Assembly: GCF_902167145.1 (NCBI RefSeq)
Contig: NC_050097.1
Coordinates: 113,059,982 to 113,123,981, forward strand
DNA length: 64,000 nt
Reading direction: 5' to 3'
DNA from: Zea mays
Lineage: Eukaryota; Streptophyta; Magnoliopsida; Poales; Poaceae
Shown: one piece after another, positions 42,629 to 55,902 of the stretch
How the letters are laid out: every line of letters begins with the position of its first letter
Numbering within the stretch: position 1 is the first letter of the stretch
The notes under the pieces: model-generated
Told to the model about the DNA's origin: nothing
Database searches by the model: none
The model's input: only the letters and a program-made list of their open reading frames with translations
Position numbers and translations under genes: made by a program

Positions 42629-45451
42629 GTTTGCCATAGAGCTTCTTCCTGGAACCGCCCCTATCTTCAAGAGAGCTTACAGAATATCTGGACCAGAGTT
42701 GGTTGAGCTTAAGAAGCAGATTGATGAGCTATCAAAGAAAGGTTACATCCGGCCAAGCACCTCGCCTTGGGCCGCTCCTGTCTTGTTCGTGGAAAAGAAA
42801 GATGGCACCAAAAGGATGTGCATCGATTACCGAGCTTTGAATGAAGTCACGATCAAGAACAAGTATCCCTTGCCAGAATAGAAGATCTGTTCGACCAGTT
42901 GAGAGGAGCCAGTGTGTTCTCCAAGATTGATCTGAGGTCAGGTTATCATCAGCTCAGGATCCGACCTTCGGACATTCCGAAGACGGCATTCATTACCAAG
43001 TATGGTTTGTATGAGTTCACAGTGATGTCTTTTGGTTTGACCAATGCGCCAGCGTTCTTCATGAACTTGATGAACAGTGTATTCATGGATTACCTTGATA
43101 ATTTTGTGGTGGTATTCATTGATGACATTCTGATTTATTCTCAAAGCGAAGAAGAGCACACAGATCATTTGAGGATGGTATTGCAGAGATTGCGAGAGCA
43201 CCAGTTATATGCAAAGTTGAGCAAGTGTGAATTCTGGATCAATGAAGTCCTGTTCTTGGGTCACATAATCAACAAAGAAGGATTGGTTGTGGATCCGAAG
43301 AAAGTGGCAGACATTTTGAACTGGAAAGCGCCAACAGATGCTAGAGGAATCAAGAGTTTCATTGGAATGGCCGGATATTATCGGCGATTCATTGAAGGGT
43401 TTTCAAAGATTGCGAAACCAATGACAGCGTTGCTAGGCAACAAAGTTGAGTTCAAGTGGACCCAGAAATGCCAAGAGGCCTTTGAAGCGCTGAAAGAGAA
43501 GTTGACTACAGCGCCTGTCCTAGTCTTGCCTGATGTGCACAAGCCCCTCTCGGTGTATTGCGATGCTTGTTACACAGGTCTGGGATGCGTGTTGATGCAA
43601 GAGGGAAGAGTTGTGGCTTACTCGTCCCGACAGCTGAAGGTTCATGAGAAGAACTACCCAATCCATGATCTAGAGTTGGCAGCAGTGGTTCACGCACTGA
43701 AGACATGGAGGCACTATTTGTATGGACAGAAATGCGATGTTTACACAGACCACAAGAGTCTGAAGTACATATTCACTCAGTCCGAGTTGAATATGAGGCA
43801 GCGAAGATGGTTAGAGTTGATCAAAGATTATGAGTTGGAGATTCATTACCATCCAGGCAAAGCAAACGTAGTGGCAGATGCTTTGAGCAGAAAGAGTCAA
43901 GTCAATCTGATGGTCGCTCGTCCGATGCCTTATGAGTTGGCCAAAGAGTTCGACAGGTTGAGTCTCGGATTTCTGAACAATTCGCGAGGAGTCACAGTTG
44001 AGTTGGAACCTACCTTAGAGCGCGAAATCAAAGAAGCGCAGAAGAATGATGAGAAAATCAGTGAGATCCGGCGACTGATTCTAGATAGCAGAGGCAAAGA
44101 TTTTCGAGAAGATGCAGAAGGCGTGGTATGGTTCAAAGACCGCTTGTGTGTTCCCAATGTCCAGCCCATTCGGGAGTTGATTCTTAAGGAAGCTCATGAG
44201 ACGGCCTATTCGATTCACCCTGGCAGTGAGAAGATGTATCAAGATCTGAAGAAGAAATTCTGGTGGTACGGAATGAAGAGGGAAATCGCAGAGCATGTGG
44301 CTATGTGTGATAGTTGTCGAAGAATTAAGGCAGAGCACCAGAGACCTGCTGGATTGTTGCAACCGTTGCAGATCCCTCAGTGGAAATGGGATGAAATTGG
44401 TATGGATTTCATAGTCGGATTGCCTCGCACTCGAGCCGGCTACGATTCCATCTGGGTAGTCGTGGACCGTTTGACCAAGTCAGCCCACTTCGTACCTGTC
44501 AAGACCAACTATAGTAGTGCAGTATTGGCAGAATTGTATATGTATCGGATCGTTTGTCTTCATGGTGTGCCAAAGAAGATAGTGTCAGACAGAGGAACAC
44601 AGTTCACCTCTCATTTCTGGCAGCAGTTGCATGAAGCTTTGGGCACGCATCTGAATTTCAGTTCAGCTTATCACCCGCAGACAGATGGCCAGACCGAAAG
44701 GACCAATCAAATTCTTGAAGACATGTTGAGAGCCTGTACGTTGCAAGATCAGTCCGGATGGGATAAGAGATTGCCTTATGCAGAGTTTTCCTATAACAAC
44801 AGTTACCAGGCCAGTTTGAAGATGTCACCATTTCATGCGCTCTATGGAAGGAGTTGCAGAACTTCGTTGCAATGGGATCAGCCTGGAGAGAAGCAAGTGT
44901 TTGGGCCAGACATTTTGCTTGAAGCCGAAGAGAACATCAAGATGGTCCGAGAGAATCTGAAGATAGCGCAATCGAGGCAGCGAAGCTATGCAGACACAAG
45001 AAGAAGAGAGCTGAGTTTCGAAGTCGGAGACTTTGTCTATCTGAAAGTGTCGCCGATCAGAGGAGTCAGAAGGTTCGGAGTCAAAGGCAAGCTAGCACCC
45101 CGCTACATTGGTCCGTATCAGATCCTTGCAAGACGTGGAGAAGTGGCCTATCAGCTCAGTTTGCCCGAGAATTTGTCTGCTGTGCATGATGTTTTTCATG
45201 TGTCTCAGTTGAAGAAGTGCTTGCGTGTACCAGAGGAGCAGTTGCCAGTGGAAGGTCTTGAAGTCCAGGAGGACTTGACCTACGTTGAGAAGCCAGTCCA
45301 GATCCTTGAGGTTGCAGACCGAGTCACCCGAAGGAAGACCATCAGAATGTGCAAAGTCAGATGGAATCATCACTCTGAAGAAGAAGCAACCTGGGAGCGT
45401 GAAGATGATCTGATGGCTAAATACCCTGAGCTTTTTGCTAGCCAACCCTAA
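42622..45451 (+). pseudogene. RT, RNase H, integrase and chromodomain of the Tekay-like element
   Basis: RT motifs are [29 protein letters not shown] and the catalytic [11 protein letters not shown] at residues 74-76 of the 850-codon frame that starts at 42899. RNase H shows [19 protein letters not shown] and [11 protein letters not shown]. Integrase has an HH-CC zinc site ([15 protein letters not shown]), then [18 protein letters not shown] and DGQTERTNQ for the D-D-E triad. The C-terminus is a chromodomain ([28 protein letters not shown]), which in this lineage steers insertion to modified chromatin. An extra base near 42620 and a missing base near 42877 shift the frame over about 85 codons, and the frame is then restored. 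Confidence 0.92.
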
Positions 45452-45465
45452 ATCTCGAGGGCGAG

Positions 45466-45487
45466 ATTCTTTTAAGGGGGATAGGTT
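45466..45487 (+). other. Polypurine tract of the Tekay-like element
   Basis: AAGGGGGATAGG, preceded by TTTT, lies directly before the TGTAACGCCC start of the 3' LTR. Confidence 0.8.
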
Positions 45488-47752
45488 TGTAACGCCCTGA
45501 ATTTGGGGGTAGAATTTTTTTCTTCTTTTCTCTCACCAAATTCGGGCGTTACTCTCTTTTCTCTTTCTTGTTTCGCTTCTTTTTCCCAATTTCAAACCAG
45601 TATAGCGGCAGGTGTCCGTGTCATGTATAAACCAAAACCTAAGTGTCATGGGTGTTGCATCATGCAGAAGCACATTTCTTTGTCTGATGTTGAGTGTTCG
45701 TCTCGTTCCGTTCCGGATTTCGATTCGCGATTTAATTCCGTTTAGTGGTCCGCGCTCGTCGTGGGTTTTCGATCCGCGAAGTGGCCCGGCCCAGCCTAGC
45801 CCAGCCCAGCCCTGCCCTGCCCGGCCCTGCGCGCCCCTGGCGCCCAAAACCCCCCCATGCGCCCCCCTTCTCTCTCTCTCTCATTTGGATCTCCCGCGCA
45901 ACAACCTCTCCTCTCCCTCTTCCACCTCTCTCTCCCCGTGGTGCCCTAGGATTTGGAGACGGCGATCACCGGATTTTGGACCCCGAGGTGAGCTCCCCTC
46001 CCCTCCCCTTCTCCTCTCTCTCCCTCTCCCTCCTCTTCTCTCCCCCGCGCGCGCCCTCTCTCTCCCCCTGCTCGCGCGCGACCCCGCCCGCCCCCTGCTC
46101 GCGCGACGGCGCCCCCCGCCCTTCCCCAGCCCCGGCGCGGCGACGCCCCCGCCCGCCCCGGCCCCGCTCCCTGCTTCCCCGGCGCGGCGTGGCCCCCCGA
46201 CCCGGCCCTGCGCGCGGCGGCGCGGCCCCGCCCGGCCTTCGCGTCGGCGCCCGCGGCCCCGCCCTGCTCCCCCCCCGCGGCGCGCGACCCCGCCCCGGCC
46301 TCCCCGCGGCGGCGCTCGCCCCCGTCCCAGCCCCGTGCGCGGCGGCGCGGCCCCGACGGCCCCTACTCGCCCGGTGCGGCCCCGGCGGCTCCCTGCTCGC
46401 CCGGCGCGGCCCCAGCGTGGCCCCGGCGCGGTCCGGCCCCCGGCGCGGCCCCTGGCCGGTTCAACCGCCCCCCCCCCCCCCCCCGGTTCAACAGCCCCGG
46501 CCCGGTCGCCCCGCCCCCGTCCCGGCCTCGCCCGACCGTATCCTCGCTCGCCCGCGCTCGCGATGATTATTTGTTAGTCGATAGTTAAGGTCAAACTCCG
46601 TTAGTTAGCGTGCTGCGTCGCGCGCTTCGCTGCGCGACGGATTGTCTAAATTCAGATTCTATCTATGTGCTGCGTCGTGCGCTTCGTCGCGCGACGATCC
46701 ATTTTAATTTCAGGTTGTTTAAGGTGTAACGCCGCGTGTGTATTCACGCGACGTTCCACTTTGGACTCAGTTTAGTCGACGTATGCTGTCGCGCGTCTCG
46801 CCGCGCGACCATCCTCTTTATTTATCTCCACCTGCTTATAATGATTAGATATGAAACATGACTTTACTTTACGCTAAACATAGTGTCTACATTAAATTTC
46901 CTTCCATTAAGCGAGTGGTTAATTTATAATCATGCAACGTGATCGTTTCTCGACTGTCTTTTCCTCTTTCTCTCTTAACCGTACTCGCGAACCCGCGTGG
47001 AACGTCTGTTTACTTATTGCATTCTATTGTATGGTGTACTGTTCTTTTGTAATAAATATGTGGATGTATGTATGTTTGCAATCACATAGAGATCGATCCG
47101 GTCAAAGAGCCCGAGGAACCCGCAGGAGAAGCCCCTGAGCAGCAGTCGGTTGGTGGAGGCAAGTGTCCCTTGACCTATCTCTGTCCTATTCATTATTTAA
47201 TTCACCTCCCGCTTTACACATTTATGCCTAAGGATTGACTAGCTTTTGTTATCCATGTCCTTGTTCACCTATTTGGGTTGGATTATTATTATTTAGCTTT
47301 ATGCTATTGCTCAAACTCTAATCAATGAACATGATGAGATTATCTATGATACGCTGTTTTCCCCTCTCTTATTATGATGTTGTACTTGTGGTCTTCAAGG
47401 GGGCTCGAGCGGTTTCTCGAGTGCCTCTCCGTAAGGACCTGTTCTATGGATGACCGCCCGGGAAAACAATGCAACCATGAGGGTGGAATGGGGTGCCCTT
47501 AGCTGAATAATTAGAGGATCCGGGGTGTAGTTCGCTTCGTCGTCGTGCCGTCAATGGGGCTCGGTGTATGCGGCTCGCTCTGCCAAGGTTGATTTGTCCC
47601 TTGGGGAGGAGTGCGGTACATTTAGGAAACCTAACGGGCGACTACAGCCCCGGGGAATCTTTGTAAAGGCTACGTAGTGAAACCCTGCCTATTCACCTTG
47701 GCAGTGTTTAAGGGTTTGATCGGCCCGAGGCAAGAGGGAATCACGGCTTGTG
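45488..47752 (+). repeat. 3' LTR of the Tekay-like element, first part
   Basis: Collinear with 36262 onwards, including the GC-rich block. It is broken at 47752 by the coding-free element. Its last bases, TTGTG (47748-47752), are the target duplication of that element. Confidence 0.92.
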
Positions 47753-50700
47753 TGTCACACCCGGGTTTTAGGGGGTCCAAAGCCCGGGCGCGAACATAAA
47801 CACCAGGTGTGCTGGGACCAAGTCTCACACATATGATGCATAGTGGTACAGGATCGAATGTCACATCTTTACTATATAACAGGAGTTATATACAAAATAA
47901 TTAAATAATTACATCATATGAGGAAACGATCCAGCAACCCAAAGTTGACTGGGAGACGACGGCCTAGATCTCTCACGAACCCATCGCAGCATCCTCCTTG
48001 CGCCTCATCCTGCGGTACCTGTTCTTGACCTGTGGGGGGGGGGGGGGGTGTGAGACAGCAAGAGTGAGCTCACATACGTTCATCGCTCAACAAGTTGTGG
48101 GGAATAATGTGCAAGAGCTCACCAAAGGTGGGAGCTCACGTGAAGTGTAAGGCTTACCAAAGAGGATGGTTAGAGCTGAGCATTGCTTTTAAAGTTGGTC
48201 AAAATTTTATTAGCAATTACTAAGTATAAGTAAATACCAACCCAATTAAGTAGTAGAACAAAAGTAACATCATCACCTGCGATGCAATGCATATGACAAA
48301 TTGAATTTAGTTCCATAAATTAATCATCAGAGAGTCCTGAGCTGCTCATGACCGTGAGCTCGGCTAGTATACCAGTTTTACACTCTGCAGAGGTGGTACC
48401 CTTTACCCACAAGTCATGTTACCCATCTGCCAAGAGATCGCGACTTCCCATACACCTCTACCGAGGAGGCGAGGCAGGGTAACACTACGAGGCCTTTACA
48501 AAGTTCCACTAGCTTCAGAAAACCCGCTACAGTTTATGGGAAGCTCCAATGCAGGAATCCCTTGCAGGACCACCATCGCAGCAAAATCCTCCCGAGGGCC
48601 TCCCTACACTGACCACTCCCCTACTGCCCTTGCCCCTTTCGGGTAAGGTAGTCCTCCACTAGCTTTCCTAATTAGTCAGCCAAGGGCGTCCATAAACCCT
48701 TGTGGTGGCACGTGTTTCTCAAGTTAAGCTCTATGTTCCAATTAACATTTAATGATCTTGTCATGAACATAAATGAAATAACAACATAACTGGAACATAG
48801 ATATAATGAAATATTAACCCAAAACCATATAAAGCAGTAGCAGAACTACCCAAGTGATTCAGGGGTAAACAAGGTATTCAGGATAAACAAACTAGGGTGA
48901 CCTATTGGGTCCCATCAAAATTAACCTATGCGGATCATTATGATTAATTAGAACATGAGTGGGTAAAAGAAGTGATCAAGGGCACAACTTGCCTGGCACT
49001 TGAGATTCCAGGTACCAACTTGCTTTTCAGATGACACGTGTCCTTGCGCTAGTCGTAGCAATACAAGCAAACATGGTATAGATAAAATTAACATCACACC
49101 AAACATAAGAAAAAACTGAGTAATAATTATCTACGCGCTGCTACGAGCTCGTGGGAACGAGAACCACTAAGATCGGAGTTACGATTATTAAGTTACGATT
49201 TTCTGAAGTTATTTAATGACTAGAATAGAGTTATTCATGTGGATAATTTTAAATCAAGTTTCATTGTAAGACAAAGATACAGGATGATAAACAATATTTA
49301 AACAAAATAAATTCCACTGGAATGAATCGATTTGGGGTTATATATTTTAAGTTATGAATTTCTGAAGGTTTTATGCAATTAAACAAGATTAAGTACTAGA
49401 TAAATTTTAATGAGTCTTTCATGTCAGAAAAGTGGCACAAATGGATAGACAATAATATTATGAAAATTTAGGAACTGGAATGGAGGAATTTGAAGTTCAT
49501 TTGAATTTTCTATGAATTTTACAATCCCTAGCATTTATTTCCATACTAAAAATCTATTTTCCAATTTATTTATTCAATTTCAGACTGTACTGGATTGGGG
49601 CTCATTTACAGAAAACTGCAGGGGGTTCTGGGTAAAACGCCTACGACTCAGGGAACAGTGTATAGGATGGCGGGTTGATTCTGCGAAATCTTGGGGTCTC
49701 TTTAGTAAAAAGACACGGCCGAAGGGGTATCCGATGATCTTAGCCGTCAGATTAGGAACGGACGCCCCAGATTAAATCTGACCAACCCGAACCGGTATGC
49801 GTCACGAGCGCTCAGATCTATATCCAACGGCTCGAATTTAATGAAGCCGAGATCTCGCCGTAGCCCTCAGATCTAGATCAACGGCTACCGCTACCCGAGT
49901 CCGAATCGTTACCCTGGATCAAATCGCGGTCGTATATCGTGAGATCCACGGTCCATACACTAACTGACCCTGAGCTGTTCATCCTGAGATCAACGGCACT
50001 GGTGTTTTCTCCTTTCTTCCGCTCATCCGGTGAGCCGAGCACCCAGGCAGAGAACGCCCATGGCCGCGCCATATGGCCGACGAGGTCCGCAGCCCCAAAC
50101 CCAAATCAAACTAGTCTAGTCCCAAATGGAACCCAAGGCGAACACAGGGGAATGGGTTCATACCGAAACTGGCCTGGAGTCGAGCACAGATTGCGGAGGA
50201 ATGTGGTCCACGGTGGATCTTCACCGACGGTGAGAAGTCCCGAGGCGCTGAAGCTCTACTGCAACACTTCCGTCAGATTAGGACCTACCCGCGCGACGGT
50301 ATGGAGTCCACGACGGCGACGACGGAGCACTAGTATCCCGGCACAGCGAGCCCAGGGATGAGTTCGACTTTCTCTCTCTTTCCGCGCTCTGACGTCCTCT
50401 GCGCTCCATGGATGATGGGGCAAGGTAGGGCCGACGGAAGTGTTTTTATACCCCAAGAACGGATAGAGTCCGAGCGCGATTCAAGGAATCGGATCTGCAG
50501 CCCCGCGGTGAATTCGTTAATTTAGTTACGGAGCGCGTGTGGGAGATAACGCGCAATCTGTTGGAGCTTGCGGCCGGGGAAAATGACAAGTAGGGCCCAC
50601 CCGCCATACTCAGCGAATTCCCACGGAGCGAACGAGCAATGGCCTGCCAGCAGGGCCAGTCTGTCAGCGCAAGGAGCATCAGCGCGCGGTGGGACTTGGT

Positions 50701-51198
50701 GGGCCGCGTGGATGGGAAGCTGACTGGGCCGAGAAGTGTGGCGGCCGGCCCAATTTGGTTTGGTCCCTTTTATTCTTTTCTTTTTATCCTCTATTCTCTT
50801 TTCTATATTTCCAAGTTCAATTTGAATTCGAATTTGAATTCAAACTTGTGCCTATTTTATTCTCAATTCATGTTGTGGAATTTAGAATAACAACTTTGGA
50901 GATATAATTATATCATATATTTTTTTTATATATCATTTCTTCTCTTCTCTTTTCATTTTTAAAATCCCCATTTTCAAGCTAGGGTTTACTCCAACTTTAG
51001 AATTATTATCTTATTATTATTATTCTTATTTTTATTTTAATGCACAAACATAACTCCAATATGATGCATGTTCTTTTTTTATCATTAGTTTTAATTCATC
51101 TCTCTTAATTATAGGTATGCTCTTTTCATGATGCAACTAAGGCACATAGAATAAGGAAATCACTATATATTCCTTGCATACAATTTTGGGGTATTACA
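47753..51198 (-). repeat. 3' LTR of the coding-free element
   Basis: About 3446 bp and nearly identical to 52458-55902. It contains a poly-G run near 48035. At 50819-50850 there is an AT palindrome-like stretch built from TTTGAATTCGAATTTGAATT. A polypurine tract (AAGGGGGTAGGATT, minus strand) follows at 51199-51212. Confidence 0.92.
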
Positions 51199-52457
51199 AA
51201 TCCTACCCCCTTAAAAATAATCTCGTCCTCGAGATTAATAAGAAAGGGGATCCAACAAGTTTGGTTTGTAGTCTTTGCTTTAGTTTCTAGTTGGTTTTAA
51301 TACCAAAAGATTTGTTTTTTTTAATATCACAAATTATCATGTGATTAGGAAAGCATGGGTATATATATAGCTACTTTATTATGTAGGATGAAAGATGTAT
51401 CCAAAGCATGGATAGGTTTGGGTAGGGTAAGGAAGGACTCCATCCTAGATTGTGGATCTTGACTCATCTTGGTGATCCCGCTTGATCCTTGAAGACTTGA
51501 GTTGGTGCTTATCCTTTCTTGATGAGGTGGATCATCTTCGGTCTCCAATCTTGGTATCTCCATCTGAGCTAGGGAGTTGTAGTTAAGATAGCTAGGGTCT
51601 GTGGATAGGACTTTTTTTAATAGGTTTACATAGACGGATTATGTAACTTATTGGGAGTGTATGGCTGAGTTGATCTATGGCACTAACTTAGGCTTAAGTG
51701 AATTAAGAGTATGGTTTTATCCTTTGTACCAGCATTAAGAATCACCCACAAGGTTAAATCATAATAGATTAGATAGGGCCTAATTTTTGTTGCCAACATT
51801 ATCTAACTTATTTAAGTAACTCAAATTTGGATTAGATCATGGTTGTTATTCTAGAGTGGGATCAATATGATAATTAGGGCAAGATAAATCCATAAGGATA
51901 AGGTGGAATCTTTTGAGGTCAGTTAGATCTATTAAGATGGGATAAGTAAAGTGGTTAGGATAAGATGAGTCTATTAAGATAAGAAAGAATCTTTCAAGAC
52001 AAGATGGAGCTATTAGGCTAGATATACTTTTAATGGGGGGTAATCTAGGTTGACTGGTTATCTTATGAATATATTTTGTTATGCCTATATGTATATGTAG
52101 ATGCAATTGTGGACATTACTCCACAACTCATCACACTCAACCAAAGATCCAAATCAGACAAGTATCATAAGAACAAACATTCAAGTATGTAGACAACTAT
52201 AAAAATAGTTTTGATTTTGTTCCTTAAGAGTAGGTCTCCTATCCCTAAAAGTCACTTTAGGTACGGAATTTCAAAGTGTGAAATCCACATTTGTCTTTTA
52301 GAAATAAAAGGTAAGAATAATCAGAGTGAAGCGGAAATAGATGAGAAAGATTAAGAGAAGTTTAGAAAAGAATCAGAGTAGCAAAGGTAAGCAGATAATG
52401 GTTGTCCAGTTCTATCTAGGTTTCGTCCTACAGTCAACATTCCTCTGATACCACTTC
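51199..52457 (-). other. Internal region of the coding-free element
   Basis: 1259 bp, AT-rich, with only short chance frames. The left end carries the polypurine tract and the right end the PBS. Repeated GATAAG/AAGATAAG-type motifs occur between 51880 and 52020. No Gag or pol remnant was recognised. Confidence 0.8.
52443..52453 (-). other. Primer-binding site of the coding-free element
   Basis: On the minus strand TGGTATCAGAG, a few bases after the LTR end, is complementary to initiator tRNA-Met. Confidence 0.88.
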
Positions 52458-55400
52458 TGTCACACCCGGGTTTTAGGGGGTCCAAAGCCCGGGCGCGAAC
52501 ATAAACACCAGGTGTGCTGGGACCAAGTCTCACACATATGATGCATAGTGGTACAGGATCGAATGTCACATCTTTACTATATAACAGGAGTTATATACAA
52601 AATAATTAAATAATTACATCATATGAGGAAACGATCCAGCAACCCAAAGTTGACTGGGAGACGACGGCCTAGATCTCTCACGAACCCATCGCAGCATCCT
52701 CCTTGCGCCTCATCCTGCGGTACCTGTTCTTGACCTGTGGGGGGGGGGGGGGTGTGAGACAGCAAGAGTGAGCTCACATACGTTCATCGCTCAACAAGTT
52801 GTGGGGAATAATGTGCAAGAGCTCACCAAAGGTGGGAGCTCACGTGAAGTGTAAGGCTTACCAAAGAGGATGGTTAGAGCTGAGCATTGCTTTTAAAGTT
52901 GGTCAAAATTTTATTAGCAATTACTAAGTATAAGTAAATACCAACCCAATTAAGTAGTAGAACAAAAGTAACATCATCACCTGCGATGCAATGCATATGA
53001 CAAATTGAATTTAGTTCCATAAATTAATCATCAGAGAGTCCTGAGCTGCTCATGACCGTGAGCTCGGCTAGTATACCAGTTTTACACTCTGCAGAGGTGG
53101 TACCCTTTACCCACAAGTCATGTTACCCATCTGCCAAGAGATCGCGACTTCCCATACACCTCTACCGAGGAGGCGAGGCAGGGTAACACTACGAGGCCTT
53201 TACAAAGTTCCACTAGCTTCAGAAAACCCGCTACAGTTTATGGGAAGCTCCAATGCAGGAATCCCTTGCAGGACCACCATCGCAGCAAAATCCTCCCGAG
53301 GGCCTCCCTACACTGACCACTCCCCTACTGCCCTTGCCCCTTTCGGGTAAGGTAGTCCTCCACTAGCTTTCCTAATTAGTCAGCCAAGGGCGTCCATAAA
53401 CCCTTGTGGTGGCACGTGTTTCTCAAGTTAAGCTCTATGTTCCAATTAACATTTAATGATCTTGTCATGAACATAAATGAAATAACAACATAACTGGAAC
53501 ATAGATATAATGAAATATTAACCCAAAACCATATAAAGCAGTAGCAGAACTACCCAAGTGATTCAGGGGTAAACAAGGTATTCAGGATAAACAAACTAGG
53601 GTGACCTATTGGGTCCCATCAAAATTAACCTATGCGGATCATTATGATTAATTAGAACATGAGTGGGTAAAAGAAGTGATCAAGGGCACAACTTGCCTGG
53701 CACTTGAGATTCCAGGTACCAACTTGCTTTTCAGATGACACGTGTCCTTGCGCTAGTCGTAGCAATACAAGCAAACATGGTATAGATAAAATTAACATCA
53801 CACCAAACATAAGAAAAAACTGAGTAATAATTATCTACGCGCTGCTACGAGCTCGTGGGAACGAGAACCACTAAGATCGGAGTTACGATTATTAAGTTAC
53901 GATTTTCTGAAGTTATTTAATGACTAGAATAGAGTTATTCATGTGGATAATTTTAAATCAAGTTTCATTGTAAGACAAAGATACAGGATGATGAACAATA
54001 TTTAAACAAAATAAATTCCACTGGAATGAATCGATTTGGGGTTATATATTTTAAGTTATGAATTTCTGAAGGTTTTATGCAATTAAACAGGATTAAGTAC
54101 TAGATAAATTTTAATGAGTCTTTCATGTCAGAAAAGTGGCACAAATGGATAGACAATAATATTATGAAAATTTAGGAACTGGAATGGAGGAATTTGAAGT
54201 TCATTTGAATTTTCTATGAATTTTACAATCCCTAGCATTTATTTCCATACTAAAAATCTATTTTCCAATTTATTTATTCAATTTCAGACTGTACTGGATT
54301 GGGGCTCATTTACAGAAAACTGCAGGGGGTTCTGGGTAAAACGCCTACGACTCAGGGAACAGTGTATAGGATGGCGGGTTGATTCTGCGAAATCTTGGGG
54401 TCTCTTTAGTAAAAAGACACGGCCGATGGGGTATCCGATGATCTTAGCCGTCAGATTAGGAACGGACGCCCCAGATTAAATCTGACCAACCCGAACCGGT
54501 ATGCGTCACGAGCGCTCAGATCTATATCCAACGGCTCGAATTTAATGAAGCCGAGATCTCGCCGCAGCCCTCGGATCTAGATCAACGGCTACCGCTACCC
54601 GAGTCCGAATCGTTACCCTGGATCAAATCGCGGCCGTATATCATGAGATCCACGGTCCATACACTAACTGACCCTGAGCTGTTCATCCTGAGATCAACGA
54701 CACTGGTGTTTTCTCCTTTCTTCCGCTCATCCGGTGAGCCGAGCACCCAGGCAGAGAACGCCCACGACCGCGCCATATGGCCGACGAGGTCCGCAGCCCC
54801 AAACCCAAATCAAACTAGTCTAGTCCCAAATGGAACCCAAGGCGAACACAGGGGAATGGGTTCATACCGAAACTGGCCTGGAGTCGAGCACAGATTGCGG
54901 AGGAATGTGGTCCACGGTGGATCTTCACCGACGGTGAGAAGTCCCGAGGCGCTGAAGCTCTACTGCAACACTTCCGTCAGATTAGGACCTACCCGCGCGA
55001 CGGTATGGAGTCCACGACGGCGACGACGGAGCACTAGTATCCCGGCACAGCGAGCCCAGGGATGAGTTCGACTTTCTCTCTCTTTCCGCGCTCTGACGTC
55101 CTCTGCGCTCCATGGATGATGGGGCAAGGTAGGGCCGACGGAAGTGTTTTTATACCCCAAGAACGGATAGAGTCCGAGCGCGATTCAAGGAATCGGATCT
55201 GCAGCCCCGCGGTGAATTCGTTAATTTAGTTACGGAGCGCGTGTGGGAGATAACGCACAATCTGTTGGAGCTTGCGGCCGGGGAAAATGACAAGTAGGGC
55301 CCACCCGCCATACTCAGCGAATTCCCACGGAGCGAACGAGCAATGGCCTGCCAGCAGGGCCAGTCTGTCAGCGCAAGGAGCATCAGCGCGCGGTGGGACT

Positions 55401-55902
55401 TGGTGGGCCGCGTGGATGGGAAGCTGACTGGGCCGAGAAGTGTGGCGGCCGGCCCAATTTGGTTTGGTCCCTTTTATTCTTTTCTTTTTATCCTCTATTC
55501 TCTTTTCTATATTTCCAAGTTCAATTTGAATTCGAATTTGAATTCAAACTTGTGCCTATTTTATTCTCAATTCATGTTGTGGAATTTAGAATAACAACTT
55601 TGGAGATATAATTATATCATATATTTTTTTATATATCATTTCTTCTCTTCTCTTTTCATTTTTAAAATCCCCATTTTCAAGCTAGGGTTTACTCCAACTT
55701 TAGAATTATTATCTTATTATTATTATTCTTATTTTTATTTTAATGCACAAACATAACTCCAATATGATGCATGTTCTTTTTTTTATCATTAGTTTTAATT
55801 CATCTCTCTTAATTATAGGTATGCTCTTTTCATGATGCAACTAAGGCACATAGAATAAGGAAATCACTATATATTCCTTGCATACAATTTTGGGGTATTA
55901 CA
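52458..55902 (-). repeat. 5' LTR of the coding-free element
   Basis: 3445 bp. On the minus strand it starts TGTAATACCCC at 55902 and ends TGTGACA at 52458. It matches the left LTR except for about ten substitutions, mostly transitions, and length changes in G and T runs. Confidence 0.92.

Larger units (their letters stand above)
47753..55902 (-). mobile_element. Coding-free (non-autonomous, LARD-like) LTR retrotransposon
   Basis: Two LTRs of about 3445 bp (47753-51198 and 52458-55902) flank a 1259-bp internal region without any credible protein. Minus orientation is shown by the PBS next to the right LTR and the polypurine tract next to the left LTR. Target duplication TTGTG lies at 47748-47752 and 55903-55907. 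On the minus strand the ends are TGTAATACCCC and GGGTGTGACA, resembling those of the Tekay-like host (TGTAACGCCC and GGTGTGACA). This suggests it uses proteins of that group. About ten substitutions separate the LTRs by hand count, making it among the youngest insertions here. Confidence 0.9.

Noticed and set aside
42938..45445. Minus-strand frames inside the Tekay pol (for example 45092-45445)
   Set aside because: The sense strand encodes recognisable RT, integrase and chromodomain motifs, and the antisense frames show none.
49939..50361. A 140-codon frame present in both LTRs of the coding-free element
   Set aside because: It lies wholly inside an LTR, opposite to the element direction, with no motif. 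The two copies match simply because the LTRs are copies of each other.
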